A stretch of 64,000 nt of DNA from the NCBI GenBank assembly GCA_030159075.1, contig BROG01000794.1, positions 244,501 to 308,500 on the forward strand, in the 5' to 3' direction. Every line of letters starts with the position of its first letter. Positions within the stretch are counted from its first letter, which is position 1. Source of the stretch: Atrina japonica (Eukaryota; Mollusca; Bivalvia; Pterioida; Pinnidae). Shown here in pieces: positions 1 through 8,978 of this stretch. Both the position numbers and the translations under genes were made by a program. Under the pieces are notes generated by a model that made no database searches, was not told where the DNA came from, and worked only from the letters and a program-made list of their open reading frames with translations.

Positions 1-2
1 AC

Positions 3-524
3 CCGACAGGCGACGTGAAACCGTTAGTGATAGCCACTCCCAAAACGGAGTCGTCCGGCTTGTGGCAATACGAGGACGGTTCCGATTATACTATGAAATT
101 TAAATGTGGAAAAGAATTCGCCGCCATGTTGGAAAAGATTGGATGTCAACGATATAGTCCTCGTGAAAACGGTCAGAACGGTAACAAAGTGATCTACTCG
201 AAAGTTAAACAGGGGGACAGAGACAAGCCTACTTTTTATAGAAAGAGAACGGCCGACGATCCGAAAGATAAACATCCGCTCGTCGAAGTCGATCTTCACC
301 AATACGAGAAAAAACGATGTCTGGCCATCGGTTCTTTACGCGTAGACAACGTTTACATCGCCAACAAAGAATCGACCGTATCCTTGCAAACTCTCTTACA
401 CCAGGTCGTCATCGTCAAAACGATCGACGTTGCTCCCTCTACCGGATTTGGCCGACTGCGTAGAAGACTTGGACTTGGAGTCCGACACGGAATAAATAAA
501 TTTAAAATGACAGTATTTTTGTAA
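3..524 (+). CDS. Polinton-encoded protein of unknown function, 5' end outside window
   Basis: The frame is open from the window edge, so this is the C-terminal part of a longer protein. The apparent start at 15 is a GTG codon inside that open frame and is not a real start. The visible protein is rich in Lys, Asp and Glu, with no membrane segment and no domain I recognise. From about 395 a second frame reads an acidic tail ending in DLDLESDTE with a stop at 493-495. That looks more protein-like than the basic tail read by the long frame, so a frame break near 390 is likely, matching the breaks in the other genes of the element. It could be a minor structural or terminal-protein-like gene by position, but nothing in the sequence shows this. 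Confidence 0.6.
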   Translation, partial: PTGDVKPLVIATPKTESSGLWQYEDGSDYTMKFKCGKEFAAMLEKIGCQRYSPRENGQNGNKVIYSKVKQGDRDKPTFYRKRTADDPKDKHPLVEVDLHQYEKKRCLAIGSLRVDNVYIANKESTVSLQTLLHQVVIVKTIDVAPSTGFGRLRRRLGLGVRHGINKFKMTVFL

Positions 525-556
525 AAACGTAACGTTTTTTACAAAATATAAATAAA
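515..556 (+). terminator. Hairpin plus AATAAA at the end of the first gene
   Basis: An inverted repeat (arms 515-530 and 532-547, one-base loop, one bulge) with AACGT at its centre lies just after the first gene. AATAAA follows at 551-556, only 18 bases before the next start codon. Inference: transcript end and polyadenylation signal, compacted against the next leader. Confidence 0.5.
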
Positions 557-573
557 ATGTATAAAAAAAAGAG

Positions 574-753
574 ATGAACGTGGACGAGATACTAACGAAC
601 GTCGCTACCGCCGCCGAGACGACGACAACGGTAGACGACTCGCTCAAAGATAGGTTATCGACCACCGTCGGATCGGGACGAGCGCGTCACTTCCTGGGAA
701 AAGACGTGACCGTCGCCGACCTAGATGAACGACAAGGAACTGGGACAATCTAA
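574..753 (+). CDS. Small Polinton protein, 59 residues
   Basis: ATG at 574 is preceded by TATAAAAAAAA (560-570), an arrangement shared with the starts at 1,414 and 1,625. The product begins MNVDEILTNVATAAETTTT, is Thr/Ala-rich at its N terminus, and carries a GSGRARHFLG stretch mid-protein. There is no signal peptide or recognised domain. Its last codons overlap an ATG at 725 in another frame, which probably starts the next gene. Function unknown; the leader arrangement and position in the operon-like row are the main support. Confidence 0.5.
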   Translation: MNVDEILTNVATAAETTTTVDDSLKDRLSTTVGSGRARHFLGKDVTVADLDERQGTGTI

Positions 754-1328
754 ATCGTCTACTCAACGCGTGACTCGGCATGCGCATGAGTAAATCGATC
801 GCCAATTCCGTCATCACGCTGTACACCCAGAGTCTAAAATATTTTTTCGATCTGCAGAACGAACCTAAACTGATCGAAGAACTGAGCGAAGATCCCTTCC
901 TCGACGCGGCCATCGGCGAAGCGTGCTGCAGCCTGTTCTACCACTTCGGTTCCTACCTGGCCCCTCTCAGTCTCGCCGCCACGTCCAGTCGTTATATAAC
1001 GGGATTTAAAAAATCGGAGGGAATAGAAAAAGGCGATGAATCCGGAAGAACTCCTAACGAAAAAGAATCCGAAACGTCAAGAAGCGGGAAGAAGGGAGCG
1101 CAAAAGAGGTGGAGTCGAAAAAGTCAGGACAGCAATGCTAATGGCCAGGATGGCAATGCTAATGGCAATGCTAATGGCCAGGATGGCAATGCTAATGGCA
1201 ATGCTAATGGCCAGGATGGCAATGCTAATGGCAATGCTAATGGCCAGGATAGCTGGAAATGGAAAGTCTCCAAATCCAATCCCCCACGAAATGTATTAAA
1301 TAAAAAATCTTTTCACTATTTAACGTGA
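725..1328 (+). CDS. Polinton protein with hydrophobic middle and repetitive tail, frame-broken
   Basis: Two frames read one plausible protein. ATG 725 gives a short start (MNDKELGQS...) that stops at about 793. The frame opening at 780 (MRMSKSIANSVITLYTQSL) continues directly after it through residues such as LIEELSEDPFLDAAIGEACC and a hydrophobic stretch near LFYHFGSYLAPLSLAA. A frame break near 790 therefore probably splits one gene. The later part (from about 1,010) is Lys/Ser/Glu-rich and runs into a Gly/Asn/Gln/Asp repeat tail coded by a 33-bp minisatellite. A competing ORF in the next frame (1,036-1,299) starts MNPEELL and reads the same repeat as Met/Leu/Ala, so the frame used by the tail is uncertain. 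Function unknown. Confidence 0.5.
1134..1250 (+). repeat. 33-bp coding minisatellite, about 3.5 copies
   Basis: The unit is the 12-mer AATGCTAATGGC, the 9-mer CAGGATGGC, then the 12-mer again. It is a multiple of three, so length changes preserve the frame. It reads NANGQDGNANG in one frame and a Met/Leu/Ala-rich string in the next. Copies are near identical, indicating recent expansion. Confidence 0.9.
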
Positions 1329-1382
1329 CACTGAGAACGTTCATGGACACGTCGATGTTTATGGCGTCCGAAGAAGAAGAGG

Positions 1383-1677
1383 GATAAATAATAATTCTTT
1401 TCATATAAAAAAAATGAGCGAAAAGGATTTGGTCAACACCGCGTATCACGAGGCCGTCGGAATGGGAATAGAAAAAGACGACGCCGACTTTAAGGCGGAC
1501 GACGAGGACGACAAACCCATGCTCTTCAGGATGAACACTTACTGCGACGAACTCTACAACACGAACAACGGCACGACGGAGACGGTAAAATCCGATAAAT
1601 AATAATCCTTTTCATATAAAAAAAATGAGTGAAAAGGATTTGGTCAACACCGCGTATCACGCGGCCGTCGTGACGGG
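1383..1677 (+). repeat. Partial tandem duplication covering leader and start of two genes
   Basis: About 84 bp starting at 1,383 recur from 1,594 with only a handful of differences. The repeat covers a stop-codon region, the TATAAAA leader, the ATG and the first 12 codons (MSEKDLVNTAYH). Downstream of that the two genes differ completely. Confidence 0.9.
1414..1602 (+). CDS. Small acidic Polinton protein, 62 residues (chimeric start)
   Basis: It starts MSEKDLVNTAYH, identical to the following gene, then becomes strongly acidic (KDDADFKADDEDDKP) and ends TTETVKSDK. There is no membrane segment. The start sits directly after TATAAAAAAA. The duplicated leader and N terminus suggest that the upstream unit was fused to an acidic C-terminal segment of another small gene, or that this copy lost its original body. 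A short acidic frame (DTSMFMASEEEEG) ends at 1,387 just upstream and may be the remnant tail of another small gene. Function unknown. Confidence 0.55.
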   Translation: MSEKDLVNTAYHEAVGMGIEKDDADFKADDEDDKPMLFRMNTYCDELYNTNNGTTETVKSDK

Positions 1678-1849
1678 AATCGCCACGTTGTACGCGCAAG
1701 TTTCCAAGAAGTTCTTCAAGACGGCCGCGCCCAAACTGGATCTAGATCTAAAGGATCTCGGGATGGTCTTCGTCGACTACGTTTTGGCCGAGTACACCAA
1801 AGACATGCTGGTCAAGAAGGGTATCATCCCCGCCGATATCATGAAATAA
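1625..1849 (+). CDS. Small Polinton protein, 74 residues
   Basis: It begins MSEKDLVNTAYHAAVVTGIA and continues with a weakly hydrophobic helix, a Lys/Phe-rich patch (KKFFKTAAPKLDLDLKDLG), and a second hydrophobic stretch around MVFVDYVLAEY, ending KKGIIPADIMK. No frame break is seen, and it looks like the intact member of the duplicated pair. Short proteins of this kind with alternating amphipathic helices are common between structural genes and integrase in Polintons, but I cannot name the family. Start supported by the TATAAAAAAA-ATG leader. Confidence 0.65.
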   Translation: MSEKDLVNTAYHAAVVTGIATLYAQVSKKFFKTAAPKLDLDLKDLGMVFVDYVLAEYTKDMLVKKGIIPADIMK

Positions 1850-1872
1850 ACTAAAAATTCTATTTTATCGCG

Positions 1873-2219
1873 ATGATGATAGGAGGCGCGGCAGTCAAGT
1901 CACGAAGAACAGAAGAGGCACGACGAAGCGATGGAAAAACTGACCGCGGCTAGAGATCGGTGGAATCACGAACGCACGAAGCGATTAGATTTTCTCAACG
2001 AAAGACTCAGGAAAGAAGGACATTCCCTGTACACCTACAAAGAAGTGGATGCCGCCATGCGACTCTACTCGCAGATGACGGAAGAAGCGGCGATGCCGCC
2101 CGAACCGAAGTTGAGCGATTTCTATCAACCCTCGGAAGAACAAAAAGACAAGGAACTCCTCTTCGTGATCGTGGGAACGGGACTCGTGTTCTACGGCGTT
2201 AAAAAATACGTTAAAGTAA
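1873..2219 (+). pseudogene. Membrane-anchored coiled-coil Polinton protein, frame-broken
   Basis: A start at 1,873 (MMIGGAA) changes frame near 1,890-1,900 into a frame reading a charged helical region (HEEQKRHDEAMEKLTAARD, then WNHERTKRLDFLNERLR), a short Tyr/Pro-rich part (PPEPKLSDFYQP) and a C-terminal hydrophobic segment (LLFVIVGTGLVFYGV) followed by lysines. That architecture is a coiled coil ending in a tail anchor. A stop lies at 2,217-2,219 in another frame, just before the integrase start. The open frame running on to 2,584 overlaps integrase and is an artefact of the second break. Likely a small membrane or virion-associated protein; function not shown. Confidence 0.65.
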
Positions 2220-2223
2220 AAAC

Positions 2224-3076
2224 ATGGAAGAGATCTATCACAAACACTATTGGAAGGGAAAGGCCGCCATCGGGAAATTGGCCAAAGCGGCCAAAGTCAG
2301 CGAGAAGGAAGCGTTGGAATTCTGAAAAAACAAGACGTGTGGCAAATCTACCTACCGGCCCCCAAGAAGATCGTGAGACCTCGATTCGAAGACGCGAAAG
2401 AAAACGACACTCACCAGGCCGACCTGTTGTTTTTACCGCACGACAAGGTGGACGGGAAAACGTACAAATACGCGCTGACGTTAGTCGACGTGGGCACGCG
2501 CTACAAAGAAGCGGAACCGCTGACGACCAAAGACAGTCGAGAGGTGGCCGACGCTTTCGAAAAGATCTACAAAACGGCGTCTGACGTTTCCCCAAATTAT
2601 TACAAGTCGACCCCGGCCGCGAATTCATGGGCGCCGTCACCAAACTCATGACCCGACACGGAGCTAGAATAAAAAGGGGACGGGTCGACCTTTTCGAACG
2701 ATTTAATAGAACGTTGGGCGAACAGTTGTTTAGCTATCAATACGATCAAGAGATGAAAAACAAAGACAGAAACAGAGAATGGGCGAAACAATTGCCGGAA
2801 GTCGTCAAAACGATCAACGAAGAGACCGATCCGCCCAAAAGGTAGAACCCGTCGATAAAGTACAACCGTCCATCAGTCCCCTTTGCGAAAGTAAGATATC
2901 TATATCAACCGGGCGAATTGGAAGGCGGCGGGCGCAGGAGGGCCACCGATCCCATCTGGAGCGTCGACAAACACGACATAGACAGGCATTTCAGAATGCA
3001 AGGTATCGACCTGTATCAGCTCAAAGAACCGGCGCCTCAGAGAACGTTCGTCCGAGAGGAATTATTGGTCGTTTAA
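2224..3076 (+). pseudogene. Retroviral-type (DDE) integrase of Polinton, broken
   Basis: The role in the family is cutting and joining element ends into host DNA. The start at 2,224 gives MEEIYHKHYWKGKAAIGKLA, a typical Polinton integrase N terminus. The core follows with QADLLFLPHD (first catalytic Asp), LTLVDVGTRYKEAEP (second Asp) and DPGREFMGAV (Glu), then FERFNRTLGEQLF. The C-terminal part (FAKVRYLYQPGE, ending REELLVV) is the chromo/SH3-like tail. Breaks: a frameshift at about 2,325 next to an A-run, a second at about 2,590-2,600 just before the catalytic Glu, and an in-frame TAG at 2,843-2,845. All three catalytic residues are present but in different frames. Total span (about 284 codons) is normal for the family. 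Confidence 0.9.
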
Positions 3077-3104
3077 AAAAAATTTATTAATAATAATAAA
3101 TTTT
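3077..3104. terminator. Shared bidirectional polyadenylation palindrome
   Basis: The 28 bases between the integrase and polymerase stops are an A/T palindrome. AATAAA lies on the plus strand at 3,095-3,100, and TTTATT (AATAAA on the minus strand) at 3,083-3,088. Inference: one compact signal ends both convergent genes. Confidence 0.6.
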
Positions 3105-6100
3105 TTAATACCCGTAGGGTAACGTGTCGTACCCGTCCTTCATCACCCCGTTTATCGTAACACAACTTAAACTCTTTCTCCTGATATCGATTCACGACAC
3201 GTTTGGTTGCGGAATCTCTCGTGATGGCGTTTTCTCGAACGGGTCGTAATCCTCTTACGCGTTTCTTTAACGACGTCGGTCATCGCTTCTCGGTTGATGT
3301 AGAGAGAATTTTCGTAATTCAGACTAAATCCTTTGACCTTACACACCTTTTTACCCGCGTTCGTTTCGTACGAATAAGATTTGGGTCCGGTGGCGCACCA
3401 CGACGTGATGAAATCGCCGCCTAACTCGTCCGTCAAATCGCCCAAGTTATCGCCCGTGTCGATCGAGACCCCGTCGTCGCGATCGACGTACCACACGCTA
3501 TCGGTATCGAATCCCAACACTCTATCGTCGAGTCTGTCCAACACGTCGTATAACATGGTTCTGGCGTGAGCCGTCGTAAAACACGCTATGAAGATGTTGA
3601 ACGTTCTTGGACTGATCGACGAATTGCCCTTTGAGATCGTAAGTCATCTGGACCATGTCGTCGTTGATGAACTGAATGTTGAGATTGTCTATCGTGTCGT
3701 CCAACAACAGTTTTGTAAAAATGTGCCGGTTCGCTCACGTATTCGGTCTGTTTCATGTTGACCCTTTGACCGAACTTGCCCCAGAGAGAGTTGAGACATA
3801 ATTTAGAGATGGCGCGCATGCCGGGATTATACTCTATTTCACCCAAGTCGATCCCCAAACGTTCTCTGACCATGTCTTTATAACGTTCTTCCGACTCGTA
3901 AGTGGTGTCCGGCCCGACCTTCAAAGCGGAACTTTCCATCTTGATCTTCATAAACTTCTTGACGTAGCCTCTAAAGAGGTCCGCGTCCTCGGTGGTGTAG
4001 AGAAAATCCCAAACTTCGTAAATCTTCTCTATCTCGTACCCCTTATCCAAGGCCTTGAATAGCTCGGGAGTACACCACGTGCCCGCGAACGACCTCTGCT
4101 CGTCGGTGTGTTCGCACGGTTTCTGTGACCGTCGTTCGGCGCACGTCTTACACAGCGGGAACAAGAGCTTTTCGGCATTTCTCCGCATTTCATCTTGACG
4201 GGTAGGACGGGATGATATAATTTCCGGGGCGGCACGACTTTACATTTGACGAAACCCCGTCCAAGTTCGATCGACGCGCTCGGGGATTAACTATTTTGGT
4301 GGGGTGACCGACAGGGTAGGTCTTATAAAACTGGACCGTCGGGTACAGACTGACAAAGTCGACGTATCGTCCCTTTTCTCTACCGTCGAAGTCGTACAGC
4401 AACTTGGTCACGTTGGTCCTACCGCCGAAAAAGGCATCTCGCGGGTCTAACGGCGTCACGATCTCTTTTAACGGCTATGTCTTTCGCATCGCATTCCCAG
4501 ACCTCGACGAACGCGTAACCGGCCCTTCGTATCTTCTCGTTTTTCGCGGAGGTTCGTTTTCTGAGCGTGTCCATCTCGAATTGGGTTCTTGTTATTGATG
4601 CCAGAAACATCCTTGAAATTCGTAAACCGTCCTCGTGTCTTCGCAGTACCCGTCGACTTTACCGATGTCGTCGGGCAGAGTCACCTCGCCGCCGTTCAAA
4701 GCGTGTCGTTGTCGTTATGACGACGCCGTCTCTCTCGGCTACGTGATCCAGCCAAGAAATGGATTTCGCGCTGTACGTATCGCGAACGACGTTATCGTTA
4801 TGGACGGCTATCGTCTTTTCGGGCATGTAATTTATACGCTATCGTCACGTACTGTAAAGGATCTATGTTTTCCAACGCGATAAAGTCTTCCCTGAATTTC
4901 AACATGGACCGTCGTAATATGTCGACGTCGGACGTGCAGTACTCCCTCAGTTCTTTCTGGAAATCAAACACGTCGTTCTTTCGCAACTCGTACCACTTTA
5001 AAAACTCTTCCCTATTACGTTTGCTCATGTGATCGACGCCGTAATGTTTTTTACCGGGCAACGGTCCCACGTAACGTTGATGACACGGTTTGTTGAAACC
5101 CTTTTTTGAGTTCGGTCAGACCAAACGTCTTTCGGGAAATTCCGCCAGAGCGGATTGGACAAAATTTATGGAATCGATAAAGCGAGCACCACCGACTTTC
5201 ATGTACATGATCTTGGTACCGTTGTAAATGCAGTAGGGTTTCACGTTATGCTCCACGAAATACTTTAACAAAAACTGCGCGTCGTACGCTTTGGCATTGT
5301 GGGCGATGAACGTACCGTTTTTTACCCAAGACAAACTCGCAAAACTCGTCGACGGTAGAAAATTCGTGTTGGTTACCGCCAAAGTCTGGCACACCATTAG
5401 ATTCGGTATGTGAACGCCGGTGTCTTGCGAGGCTTCTATGTCGTAAAAATAATACTCTGTCGTCCGCGTTTTACAACTGTAACAGGGGTTTCTTTTTTTT
5501 GCACTCGGCCGATTTGCATTTTCCACCCTTACATTTTTTCTGTACCATGAAAACACTTGTGCGTCGTCATGTCGACGTATGCTCGACAATTGGAACAGTG
5601 ACCGCATACGTGGGACTTCAAGTCCTTGACCACCCGATCGCACTCTAAACATTTCTGAACGATCGAACAAACCACGTCCGGTTCGCCGCCTCGCATGCCT
5701 CTGACGCGTTTATGTTCCTTAAAACAGGTTTCGCCGAAAAACGCTCTGTTACAATCGTCACACACACTTTCCTTTCACCCCCCGGGCAATCGTAACCGAA
5801 GCACGATAGACACTTTTTTGGACATCTGTGACGATCTCGTAACGTATAACCCTTCTTACATCTCGTTGAACCGTTCGCCGTCCACTACATCTGCACACCC
5901 AAGTGATCGGCAAACGTTTTCACGTCTTCCAAGGTACAACCATCATCCCGGACGGGAACGCCCGCTTCTTCGTGAAGTTTTAACGCTTCGGTCCTTTGTA
6001 ATTTACGACTGTCGTTGAAACCGTTTCGAAGCTGGGAATTCGTCCATTTGTCTTTATGTTTGTTGGCCACCGCCGTCACGATGGCGCGTGCCAGACACGT

Positions 6101-6512
6101 GACGTCGTCGTTTTTAATCGTGATGATACTTCTCTTCTTGTTCTTTGGATCTCCCCTTTCCCCTCGGCATTATCGTAGACTGGACGACTATTTCTACTTC
6201 GTCTAAGGACACCTCGTAATATTCTATATACTCTTGCAGTGCTTTGAATAAATCTTCGGCTAAAGTTAATATATTTCGTACTGAACGGGTTCGGGAATTT
6301 CGAGTGATTGATGATGAGGCGAAATTTATCGCCGTTTTGCAACCCTCTATCGTTTATCACCGACCTTTGTACAAATAAACGGTCTATATCGATAACCCGG
6401 TCGTCCTCAACAGGACCACTCTATACTCGTCGAACCTGGTTTCTAGTAATAGATCTCTCGGGCGGAATCGTAAATCCAATAACCGCTCGGTAGATCGTTG
6501 TGCATGAGACAT
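3105..6512 (-). pseudogene. Protein-primed family-B DNA polymerase (pPolB) of Polinton, many frame breaks
   Basis: This would be the replicase of the element. From the N terminus (ATG at 6,512, MSHAQRSTERLLD) the order is: an N-terminal region (NDRGLQNGDKFRL at about 6,350), a Cys-rich zinc-binding-like region (5,530-5,850, many CxxC pairs such as CDDCNRAFFG and CGHCSNC), Exo I (YFYDIEAS, about 5,440), Exo II (FIAHNAKAYDAQF, about 5,290), Exo III (YCTSDVDILRR, about 4,920), Pol A (VDFVSLYPTVQ, about 4,350), Pol B (KLCLNSLWGKFGQR, about 3,780) and Pol C (FDTDSVWY, about 3,500). It ends GYDTLPYGY with a stop at 3,105. All exonuclease and polymerase motifs survive. Approximate frame breaks: 6,405, 6,280, 6,145, 5,887, 5,845, 5,770, 5,510, 5,135, 5,105, 4,840, 4,730, 4,595, 4,465, 4,280, 4,245, 4,175, 3,720, 3,600, 3,240 and 3,140. 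Length, about 1,130 codons, is normal. Confidence 0.92.
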
Positions 6513-6780
6513 GTTTTTTAAATTGAGGTGTAATTACTTATGGCCTTTTCAATATTTACTACACTATATACGTTGGAGCACCTGCCAGGGGACACACTCG
6601 TGCGGTTAGTTTTACCTGGTGAGCACGGGAGCGTGTCGTCTATAGGCACAAATAAAATTGAAAAAAACCATCTAACGCGTACAAACAAACACACACACAG
6701 TATTTATATATATCCACGTATATAAATAACAAATGGGGTCACAAATGGGGACGTGACAAACGGAATTCCGGGAAATCGAC
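6513..6780. other. Right-end region of the Polinton, with hairpin
   Basis: Non-coding DNA upstream of the polymerase start, where composition changes from GC-rich coding to AT-rich host. It contains an imperfect inverted repeat, GACACACTCGTGC (about 6,589) against GCACGGGAGCGTGTC (about 6,627). By position it should include the polymerase promoter and part of the terminal inverted repeat. The end itself cannot be fixed from one side. Confidence 0.45.
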
Positions 6781-6950
6781 ACTTACAGACAGTTCTTGGA
6801 AAAAGGTGAGCTCAAGTGCCTTACATATACTACTCTCCCCATGAAAATTTTTAATTTACCTGTTAATTCTTACTAAAATTTAGAGTCACCAATGAGATTG
6901 AAAAATCTCCCCAATGAAAATTTTTCAAGGTTGGCAAGTCTGCACTCACG

Positions 6951-6989
<39 letters not shown>

Positions 6990-8435
6990 CAGACATTTTG
7001 AAATAAAAAAAAAATTACTGGTCAACCGGACCAGTGAATAAAGGAATTCCACAGGTGTCAAAGAAATTTTTTTACTGGTCTGTATATATACACGATTGAA
7101 ATGAAATGGAAAATAACTGGTCATTTGGACCAGTATGTCATTTAGATAGATTTCACGGCCTTTTGTCAAATTTACCTGAATTTCAAAAACTCAGATATAT
7201 ATACATGTATAACAGCATGCCATGTTATGTATGAGGTGTGATCCATAAAAGACTCTAGAAATTCTTTGCATAACAAAGTCTTATGTATATATATAAAAAA
7301 AACTCCTGAATTAAGTAAAACACATTTACATGTACATAATGTGATGATAGTTTCTATTACCAAAATACATTATAACTTACATAACTGGCCAACTGTTATA
7401 TTACAAAATACTCTTACCTAACCCCTGTGAGTGAAAACAGAAAATATTAGCTGTTATATAATGTCCTGAAATTTTTATATAATATGATTCTTAATCATCT
7501 ATTATCACATGGTTTAAACACTATTCTATATTACAGAGTTAAATTGATTGTCAAAATAAAACTAAGGAAATATAGATAAAAAGAAAATAACAAACAAATA
7601 AAACAAATATATGTATGAATTATTCTGATGCATTGTGTACATTGATTTTTATTGACCCTGCTGTAGAATATGCCCTAATCCATGCAAAAACATCTACATT
7701 TGTGTATAACATGTTCCATTGATTGTATTAAAGGTTGAATAGGCCCATGTTATGGTATCATAGGGATATGCAAATATTAAAATGTTCAAAGTTATTACAT
7801 AAAAACGTGCATGTTGCTAAAAGTTATTAACAGATACAAACAAAATCAGCTCACGTCGTGTTAAAAATTTCGAGTGCCCATAAAATAAATTACATGTTCA
7901 CTTAATTAAGTCCCATGTTAAACAAATGAAACATAATCATATGCGTCTCGCACTTAACTCGGAACTGTCGAATCGAAAGTCAATGAAATACCGATAGTGC
8001 GGTACTGCAGTACTGATTTAGTGATTACTGTTTGAACTGATCATGAGATATCATGATTACATGAATGTGAAAACAATGCAAAAATTAGAATGTACCTGGT
8101 CAAATCGAGATTTTCCGAGTTGAAATGTTGGATACGATGACATCTTGTGACCTGTTTCTGTTGACATTTCGTCTGTTAGCGTTAATCAGTCAGAGGTTAT
8201 CGCATGCACGTTATCATGATTGAGTGAACGTGAGCACAAAATGTCATTGCGCAAACACAGGAAATTGAATAGTATTAAGTAAACGAAGAACACGTATCGA
8301 TATTCCGGAATCGGTGCTTGAACAAGAAATCACAGGAATCGATCGTTTATTTGATGAAAAAGGGCTAGTTGCCGATCGAAATGGGTAGGTTTGGTTTAAA
8401 CAATATTTTATTAAACAAATTACAATAAACTGTTC

Positions 8436-8442
<7 letters not shown>
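6781..8442. other. AT-rich non-coding DNA
   Basis: No gene seen. It holds a (TA)n tract at about 6,953-6,987 and two copies of an interrupted palindrome, ACTGGTC-N5-GACCAGT, at 7,017-7,035 and 7,116-7,134. The remainder is unstructured AT-rich sequence. Confidence 0.6.

Positions 8443-8519
<77 letters not shown>
8443..8519. repeat. (TA)n microsatellite
   Basis: About 77 bases of uninterrupted AT dinucleotide repeat. Confidence 0.98.
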
Positions 8520-8523
<4 letters not shown>

Positions 8524-8978
8524 TTAAGCGATGAAATGAGTTTTGCTTACAAAAACGTCTTTCACGTTAAAAGTATGTTTAAACGCATTAAAAATGATTT
8601 TAAACGTGAAAGTTGACATCGCGTAAGGTCATCCCGTGCTCAAATTGCATGAAACCAGCAGTCAAAGAAGCCAACATGTTACATCGTCGTATATTGCTGA
8701 TGATACTAATACATGGGGTCTTCAAAAGAACTTTTATTTTTTATAATGAAATCATGTATCTCGCAGAATATGCCTTAGTTCTCCACATATGAGTAGAGAA
8801 GACAGCCATGAAGAAGTATTTGGGTATTGAACTGTAATGTTATGTTGTGGATAGTTTGTATACGTGTTTTATAGAATAAAAGACACAAAAGCAGATAGTG
8901 TTCAGCAGTTTCTATTTTTCCGCAAGAACATTATCAGTATCAGAAACATGGTTTTTATAAAGGTCTGCATTCAGAGAG
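8520..8978 (-). other. Probable 3' trailer of the adjacent LINE fragment
   Basis: No ORF. It lies immediately downstream, on the minus strand, of the LINE reverse-transcriptase stop at 8,979, so part of it is probably the element's 3' untranslated region. No poly(A) tail or target duplication is visible that would mark its end. Confidence 0.35.

Larger units (their letters stand above)
1..6780. mobile_element. Polinton/Maverick (adintovirus-like) element, right part
   Basis: Seen: closely packed genes in GC-richer DNA, including a DDE integrase with a C-terminal extension (2,224-3,076, plus) and a protein-primed family-B DNA polymerase (3,105-6,512, minus). That pair is the signature of Polintons/Mavericks and adintoviruses, large self-synthesizing DNA transposons with virus-like genes. 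Small rightward genes fill 1-2,220. Capsid, ATPase and protease genes are not in the window and would lie to the left. Base composition drops sharply after about 6.5-6.8 kb, so the right end is probably there. The exact terminal inverted repeat cannot be set because its partner is outside the window. Both large genes carry several frame breaks, so this copy as assembled is not functional. Confidence 0.9.

Noticed and set aside
24..913. Minus-strand ORFs of about 90 codons (24-302, 396-665, 644-913)
   Set aside because: Antisense shadows of the rightward Polinton genes; no domain, no leader motif.
1134..1250. CRISPR array
   Set aside because: Repeats are directly adjacent without spacers and are coding; eukaryotic context.
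2191..2649. 152-codon minus-strand ORF
   Set aside because: Antisense of integrase; Arg/Ser/Leu composition typical of a shadow.
3203..6206. Several plus-strand ORFs of 60-110 codons (e.g. 5,695-6,018)
   Set aside because: Antisense of the DNA polymerase, whose motifs on the minus strand are unmistakable.
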